Below, piece after piece: positions 57,611 to 64,000 of a DNA stretch of 64,000 nt. The position numbers and the translations under genes were made by a program. Source of the DNA: Holothuria scabra (lineage: Eukaryota > Echinodermata > Holothuroidea > Aspidochirotida > Holothuriidae); contig CM074185.1 in NCBI GenBank assembly GCA_037179385.1, positions 50,719,000 to 50,782,999 of the forward strand, in the 5' to 3' direction. The notes beneath the pieces are model-generated. The model ran no database searches, had not been told where the DNA came from, and saw only the letters and a list, made by a program, of their open reading frames with translations. Each line of letters begins with the position of its first letter. Within the stretch, counting starts at the first letter, position 1.

Positions 57611-57919
57611 AGGCCCATTTCTCTCATCCCAAACAGCACCAATTCTCCTTACCTTCTTACTTGAACCCCCTAGCTCCCACAATTGTCTGAAATTCAATCA
57701 TCCTCATCCAGAAACAATCTCATTCAGTTTATTGCTTCAGGGTGAGTATAAAAATGCTCAATGTGTATAATCAAAACACTCCCAGTACAGTTCATGCTAT
57801 GTATAGCTTTGGTACTCCTGCAAAATTGTTTGGATTAGCTGCCATCAAAGAGCTGAGCCAATTGGGAATTTTGGTAAACCCCTATAAGAATTGTAGTTTG
57901 AGGTGAGAGGATTGGTTCT
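57611..57919 (+). mobile_element. TTAA-flanked MITE, family L, copy 3
   Basis: 309 bp between TTAA at 57607-57610 and TTAA at 57920-57923. Ends AGGCCCATTTCTCTCATCCC and GAGGTGAGAGGATTGGTTCT. Colinear with 27.3 kb: CACCAATTCTCCTTACCTTC, CACAATTGTCTGAAATTCA, CAGTTCATGCTATG, AGAGCTGAGCCAATTGGGAA. Confidence 0.92.
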
Positions 57920-57924
57920 TTAAT

Positions 57925-58555
57925 ATATGTTGAAATTTATTTGGGGGATCACGAGGGGAAATTGGGAAAGATATGTACAATCGAAAAAATGGTATTGGTA
58001 TATATGGTATAACTGTCAGGGCTCCAGTTAATCCCTGTGCTATGCACTCATTGAACATGCATTGGTATGTAGCATCTTTTTGCAGTATAGGCTCCATCAG
58101 TAGCGTAGCAACTGTAGCTAAGACTTGCTGACTTAGAACAGGAAGTTGCTTTTTGCTAGACCAACTTGCCTGCAAAAGCAATGGAAACTGAGGGGCTATT
58201 TACCTATAAGTTGCAGTTAGGCCTTAGGCTTGCACCTGAAGACTCCCCTATTCCCAGATCTGCTAAAAATTTACAGGCATTTATTTCAGAGGAAGCACTT
58301 ATTACTGGATTGGTAGACGTGTACACTTAGCATTAATTACTTGTCACTTTCCATTATAAAGCCACAACTCTTCAGAGGTTAAGTCTATATCATTTAACTG
58401 TTTAAGTGGCCAAAGGTGCAATTTCTGACAAGTATTCTCTCTGGGAACATAGGAGTTTGATTGTATTTTATCAGGAAATTTGGAGATCAAAATGGTAAAG
58501 AAAAGTGACTGACAAGAATAAAAACAAGCAATACAAATGGGGAATTCATTATCCA
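57925..58555. other. No recognised feature
   Basis: About 630 bp; the 99-codon minus frame overlapping it begins in sequence next to the L copy and has no known domain. Confidence 0.35.
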
Positions 58556-58559
58556 CAAC

Positions 58560-58650
58560 ACCCTTCCTTACATCCCAATTTACACATGTAATCCCTACTT
58601 ACCCGCAGTAAGTCCCTGACAAGCTTCCAGTAGCATGGTGACACTGGGTG
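58560..58650 (-). repeat. Family J fragment
   Basis: GTAATCCCTACTTACCCGCA then GTAAGTCCCTGACAAGCTTC is the inverse of the right-arm block at 54.28 kb. Confidence 0.55.
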
Positions 58651-58681
58651 ACCTCCAATAGAGGACAGTCAGTATCAAGAC

Positions 58682-58816
58682 CAAGGCTGGAAAGAATGTT
58701 CACAGTATTTCCCAGGAAGTGAGTAAAATTATGTCCTTCCATTTAACCAAAATTTCCCTCCAGATGCCTAAAATTCCCTAGCGGAGCTTCTCAGCTTTCC
58801 AGTGTTTTCCAGCCAT
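58682..58816 (-). mobile_element. TIR element with GGCTGGAAA ends, copy 2
   Basis: AAGGCTGGAAAGAATG at the left, GTGTTTTCCAGCC at the right, with CAGTATTTCCCAGGAAGTGA and CAGATGCCTAAAATTCCCTA inside, inverse to 31.4-31.6 kb. About 135 bp, shorter than copy 1. The partial hAT-like copy begins 4 bp further on. Confidence 0.6.
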
Positions 58817-58819
58817 GAC

Positions 58820-58950
58820 CAGCAGCGTAACCATGGGGTAGTTTTGGTGGTTAGAAGCCCTCTATGACCCAATCTTGCAAAAAACACTTAAAATACCAGC
58901 TTTTCTCTCTATCCTTAGACTTTTTCCTCATGTCATACCCCAACCCCCCA
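58820..58950 (+). mobile_element. Partial relative of the 22.2 kb hAT-like MITE
   Basis: CAGCAGCGTAACCATGGGGT, GGTGGTTAGAAGCCC, TGACCCAATCTTGCAA and TTTTCTCTCTATCCTTAGAC match the 22.2 kb element in order. The right TIR is missing, so it is truncated. Confidence 0.65.
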
Positions 58951-58954
58951 ACTT

Positions 58955-59985
58955 CTTGAGAATTAGTTGCAGGAAAAACAGTCTATGATGTGAATATCAT
59001 GTAAGGACAAAAACTGCATTACTTTTACATTAATTTTCATATCTCAGCAAACAGTTGTGATAAATACCATCAACATGCAGGGCAGGGGACATGGGGCCAT
59101 TATGTCCTCCCACTTTTTGCAAAAATTGTGGATTTAAATAAGATAGCAAAAATGTAAACAGTGCCCTTCTGCCAGTCACAACTTCTCCATTGGGGCAAAA
59201 AATATCCCTGACCCTCAAGAAGATCCCCATGTGTTATGATTACAGTACTAAATAACTAACTATGAAGACAGATCAAAAACGAGTAGCTCTACAATTTTAT
59301 TTTGAAGGATTAAAGTTTCTCATTGAAAAATCCATTATTTTTTCTAAAATAATTTGTTCACTCAATTTTCAGTGTTCAAATGATGCAACTATTGTGTACA
59401 ATGTTAATAAGTCTTTTATGGAAAGATAGCCTTTACTGGAATTTACTAGTAAGATTGAGTGGTTTTCAATGACAATGAAATTTTTTATATTCCTTCATAA
59501 ACGTTATGATGTAACCACCATCTTTTCAAAATTGATTATTTCTGTTTAAATCCAACCAGACAAATCCAAATTATGACACAATATGAGGGAGACCATCGTA
59601 ACGAAATATTATTGCAAAGTTTTAGTGACTGTGTTAAAGTTCAGCCGAACACTTTTTATGATCACAATGTTTGCATGCTAAGTGATAGACTCAAGATACC
59701 CTTGTGAACTAGTAATTCCATTATTGTCCAGGACTATTGCAACTAAGCATTTGGTGTATGTACAAGAATGGAGACTGTATCATAGAAGTATCCATGTACA
59801 TAAAAGTAATATGCATGGCATTTGGGGGGTGGGGGAAGTTGCCTGTATTGATGTAAATCTTTCAAACAAAATGTTAAATCAAATATTCAAGTTATTTTCC
59901 ACTGCCTTTGTGATGAAATACTTCAGTTGAACATTTCCCATTTTGCTATCTGCAGAGTCAATGCAGAATAAGGTAAAATGTACTG
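58955..59985. other. No recognised feature
   Basis: About 1 kb; no element or exon recognised. Confidence 0.35.
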
Positions 59986-59989
59986 AGAT

Positions 59990-60541
59990 AGTGTACCTGA
60001 AAGTATGAAAAATTACAATATTTTTAGAGATTAAAAAATGAATCTCATCTATCCAACCCTTGTAACTATTTTGCTGAGATATAAAATGCTAAAATTTATT
60101 CATTTAATCAAAAATATTTGATTATGCAGTAGATTCTGGTGCTAATGTTTATTGCTCATCTGCCTTTGTTTTGTTTTAAATTACAAGATTTATACCACCT
60201 TGAACAACTTACAGTTCTTAAAGCAAATTTTATGGAAAGGGCTTCAATACTAACAGTCAGTACAGTCAAGCCAATGGCATATATCAACAGTAAGACTAGT
60301 GATCATTTTGCAGCAGAATTATGTATAGTGCACTTTCAGAAAAGAAAGAAAAAAGAAAAACAAAGACTGTAACTTGAGTAATATAAGAATTTAGTATAAC
60401 AATCACAAATTTATTCCTCAATCTATCAGAGAAACTTTAAGCACTTGATATCTCAGCTCAAAAATGTGAAGGCTGAGCCAGTGGAATTCTATTTTCAATT
60501 TTGTAAAATTTGTTTTCTTAAATTTTTGACAAGGATTTACT
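59990..60541 (+). mobile_element. TTAA-type MITE, family G, copy 3
   Basis: 552 bp. Left end AGTGTACCTGAAAGTATGAA; the right end TTTTTGACAAGGATTTACT is its imperfect inverse, against TTAA at 60542-60545. Interior blocks shared with copy 2: GAGATATAAAATGCTAAAAT, CAAAGACTGTAACTTGAGTA, CACTTGATATCTCAGCTCAA. The left TTAA is lost. Confidence 0.72.
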
Positions 60542-60549
60542 TTAATCAT

Positions 60550-62280
60550 TGTTACCAGTCGAGAGCAATTTACAAGTCACATATCAAATAATGAGCGCTG
60601 TGGATTAGTGTCATAGGAGAAAGGCATTCAAAATTCCTAATAATTAAATGACTGTTTTAATTAAATGCAGTCAGTAAGTACATCTGTAGAAAATTGTCAT
60701 GTTTTATATTGGAGTACATGCACCCACGCATCATTAATTGCATTCACTATAGAACCAATCAAACTGGTATTACTAAAATGCATGCAGAGATAAAGAGGCC
60801 ACACTGTTACTGTATACTGTATGGTGAGAAACTGTATACATGTTATACATATTTAGAAGGTCAAGGCAGCCTTTGCTGTGTCAATGCTTGGTTATATTAT
60901 TTAAACATTGCATTTACCTGATTGTCATGCTCTTTTTTCAGTTGAATTTTATTACCCACAAGCCTCTCTTGTCTTCCTTCGTTTATGTAAAGTGCAGTTT
61001 ACAATTTGGGATTTCCAGTGAAGTATCAATTAGTTAATATTTTCTTTTATCATTCTTGAGACATAAAGTATCTACTAGTGTAGTGTTCCATTAGCTTAAA
61101 AGCAAAACAAGAAAGGCTGATTATATTCGGATCCTGTAGCGGGTAGGGTGCAATCCATAACGCACATCATTTAGATATTACGCCAACTCTTATACTTTGT
61201 TTAATTCTTTTAATGACAGAATGCTGTAAAAAGTGTCGTCTCTTTGCAGCGTTTTGAAATATAGATTACATTGTTAGTACATAATACCACTTCTGTGTAA
61301 GAGTGTTTACTTCATTGTTGAAAGGATGTTTGTTACAGATATTAACTAGTTCGTATACAGCTCTGTAATGTGTCTGCAATGGACATCTTATGTAGATGAG
61401 GGCTACTGTAAGGTGACTATAGTGCTTACACTTACTTTGAAGTGGGAATTGATTGAGAAACATCAATATGGAGTTGGCAGTGGAGAGAAGATAGTGTTTC
61501 ACTTGTTAAATAAAAACTTGGGGCTTTAAATTTGTAAACATGTACAATGAATGAATGGAAACAGTGAAATTAAGCATTCTTTCCAGTCAGTGACGAAGCC
61601 AGATCAGTTCTCCATATTCAACATTTTCAATTGAGATCTGAAGAGAAGTTTGATGGAGGGAAGAAATCTAATGGTCCAAGAAATTTTCTGACTTTACAAA
61701 TAGCAATTCTTAAGTGGTCTTAGCTGTGTCATCATACCTACAGTATGCACCTCTTGAAGCCCCAATTAGCAAATATTAAGGGAGAAGGGGACTGAATATA
61801 TCTTAACCGCCACTTCTTGCCTTGAACTGCATCCCTCTTTTCTTCTTTTGTTCTTTATTTTTTGTTTTTTGTCATTTTCCTCCTGACTTTGAAAAAGATA
61901 CACATAAAATCTATAGTTTGGTTGAATCATTCTGTAAATCTGTACATTCTTGCTGTGAAAATTATCACTTGTATCTTCCATCCTGGATGTTTCAAAATTT
62001 TGCCTGCTATTGTCTGACCTTTGAAGAAGTTAAGTATCTGCTTAAAACCCTGGATTAAGGAGCAACATGCATTGGGCCCCCACAGAAGGGAAATGTCTAG
62101 GTGTGCCCTTGCTGTAAATGTTAAATGTCCTATGCCCATGTGTATTAAATGGAAGATAAAAACCTGAAGACTGTAATACAAGAATTGTAAACTTAATTCC
62201 CCTTCTAGTGTTGAAAGTAAAAAAGAAACATTAGACTGTGTCACTGTTGGAATGAAGCTTCTACTGTACACATGAATGCG
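60550..62280. other. No recognised gene (1.7 kb)
   Basis: Short frames only. A T-rich run lies near 61838-61880. No TIR family recognised. Confidence 0.35.
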
Positions 62281-62283
62281 ATT

Positions 62284-62915
62284 GTCACACATCAGTGATC
62301 GATATCGGATCTCACTGTGATCAGATTTTTATGAGTTGAAGGTATTTGAGTTTGAGTTAACAATGACTATATGCCAGGCTTCATGCTTCAGCTCTTACGG
62401 GGCAAGGCCATTTGGCCTTGGTTAAGCTTCAATTTTTCAGGGCATCAAGGCCATTATTCAGAGCATTGAAACCATTTTCATTTCTGAACCAACGTGCACC
62501 AAGACCATTTGAAAAAAATGCATTGAAATTAGCAAACGCAATAAATATATATGTTGTATATTTAAAACAATTAGCATGGCACAGATGCCCCATACACTGA
62601 AGGCAACATGCTTTGGCCTTGACTTTTAGTCATTTTATCAGCATACAGGGAATATACAAAGTCAATGACAGCCATATGGCCGCCATTAAAATTTTTAGAC
62701 CTGCTATGAATAGTGTGTGATAACTGTCTGTGAATGTGTCATCATAAAATAATAAGGTTTGTTATGATTGTGATGGGCCTGTTATGCAAATCATATTTAC
62801 ACAGTCTGGCGAATTTTGAGGTTTTTTCAGACTGGAAATGCAGAAGATTTTAACTAAAACTCACAAACATTGAATCATTTTACTCTCCCATACCACTGTA
62901 ATGTTATACCTCCAC
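62284..62915 (+). mobile_element. TTAA-type MITE, family M, copy 3, enlarged
   Basis: The left end (TGTCACACATCAGTG, CGATATCGGATCTCACTG, TTTTTATGAGTT) and right end (AACTAAAACTCACAAACATT, CCACTGTAATGTTATACC) match family M, but the middle holds about 300 bp (62375-62690) not found in copies 1 and 2. That insert contains a near-perfect palindrome CAAGGCCATTTGGCCTTG (62404-62421) and later CTTTGGCCTTGACTTTTAG. Flanking TTAA is not preserved. Confidence 0.65.
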
Positions 62916-62919
62916 TCAA

Positions 62920-63495
62920 TAGCATTTCACTACATTTGTTTTGATTTTCGAGTGTTAAAGTTTACATACAGCTACATTTTAAATCAATAAAGAACTTGAA
63001 GCAGTGCCATAGATCCAACATAACTGTTGTTACAAATTTATGCAAACCTTTGACCTTTTCCTCTAGTCTGGCTCCATAAAAATTCAGTTGTAATTTGAAT
63101 GCATGAAAGCAATTTATGTTAATGGTGTCACTTTACATTAAAATTCTGTAAATTTTAAGATTAAATTGAAGAAAAATCCCATTTCTTTCAATTTAGTGGA
63201 TTTAGTGACAAAGTTTGCGGCAAACTTACAAGGAGATATATGGGTTTTAAAATTTAAAACTATCTTTTAATTTAATTGACATTTAATTGTTCTTTTGTGT
63301 TGTATTCATGACATCACCACATACTAAGGCATGCGCACTTGTTTATGATTAGGAACATTTTCTTGATAGCAGCAGTTACAGAAGACCTCTGAAATATTTT
63401 TTGCAAACCTCAATCATGTGCAAGTGTCATTCAGATCCGTTTACTTTGTGTTGGTTAAGCCTTGAGTCCTCTCTTTGCAGTAGGCTTTCTTTCGT
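62920..63495. other. No recognised feature
   Basis: About 575 bp, nothing recognised. Confidence 0.35.
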
Positions 63496-63499
63496 AAGC

Positions 63500-63575
63500 T
63501 GGGAATAACTGCTTGCAAGAGAGGGTTACATAGAAGGTAGTTATCAGGGCTTGCAGATTCCTAAACAATTGTTAA
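63500..63575 (+). repeat. Family J fragment
   Basis: GGGTTACATAGAAGGTAGTT and ATCAGGGCTTGCAGATTCCT with AAACAATTG follow the outer right arm of the copies at 51.7 and 54.3 kb. Confidence 0.45.
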
Positions 63576-63579
63576 TTTG

Positions 63580-64000
63580 TCACATTTCTGTACATGTGGA
63601 CCAGCATTAAATGGCAAAAAAGTTTCAAATTATTTCAACTTCTTCCTCTAAATTCTGACATATATGATGTCATGAATTATTCAGGAACAAATTGTCATGG
63701 TGGGTGTAACTACACTGTTTACATAATCATATTTGAAGTTGATTACATTTATGGTTGTACAGGACATCAGAACTTGGGGGCTGCAGCCACCCCAATGGCC
63801 AAAACCTTGTTCAATCAAGTGCGTTTTGGTGCCTCAGTCGGCAGGACATTATGCCCTGGTTGAGGATCTGGAGTATGTCAGGCAAAAGATTACAGCAAAA
63901 ACATAGCCCTCTAACAGTATTGCATGTATTAAAATGCATATAGTCCTGGAGACAAAACTGAAAAACAAATTTCCCCCTTTTGTTTGAAAAATGAGAGAAA
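63580..64000. other. No recognised feature to the window edge
   Basis: An 89-codon frame (63594-63863) and a 62-codon frame overlap in different registers; neither shows a domain. The stretch GGGGGCTGCAGCCACCCCAA near 63777 is locally self-complementary. Confidence 0.35.

Overview
This window reads as non-coding DNA from a large, A+T-rich animal genome. The evidence is tRNA-derived SINEs, fragments of non-LTR (LINE) reverse transcriptase, many short transposons with terminal inverted repeats (TIRs), and the absence of any long open reading frame, operon or bacterial-type gene. The mix would suit a marine invertebrate such as an echinoderm, but no host gene is present to confirm this, so the taxon is a guess. 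No reading frame longer than 146 codons occurs, and none of the longer ones looks like a host gene. The whole window may be intergenic or one large intron.

Layout. 0-9 kb: five copies of one SINE family (here S1), a 27-bp tandem repeat at 2.55 kb, and otherwise unique sequence. 10.8-17.9 kb: a dispersed repeat (R) present twice in inverted orientation, one copy split by a TTAA-flanked transposon (A); a broken LINE reverse transcriptase; a sixth S1 copy; and a second SINE type at 17.7 kb. 19-32.4 kb: a dense run of short TIR elements, most flanked by TTAA, plus a hAT-like element with an exact 8-bp target duplication. 32.6-45.7 kb: more of the same families, a second LINE fragment, and a near-perfect TA-flanked hairpin element at 41.5 kb. 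46.9-48.4 kb: a 1.4-kb TTAA element whose core has exon-like signals on both strands. 49-51.7 kb: family remnants, the seventh S1 copy and foldback repeats. 54.6-56.4 kb: a tandem array with a four-unit higher-order period near 470-515 bp. 56.7-64 kb: further copies of the TTAA families.

The main pattern is about ten distinct TIR families that all use TTAA, the target of piggyBac-type transposases, with no transposase gene in the window. Two inverted-orientation members of one family (A at 10.9 kb, B at 39.6 kb) each sit inside another repeat whose uninterrupted copy is also in the window, so the insertion sites can be read directly. Family letters (A/B, F, G, H, J, K, L, M, N, P, Q, R, S1) are labels made for this annotation. 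Assignments rest on reading and comparing the sequence by eye; no database search or alignment program was run.
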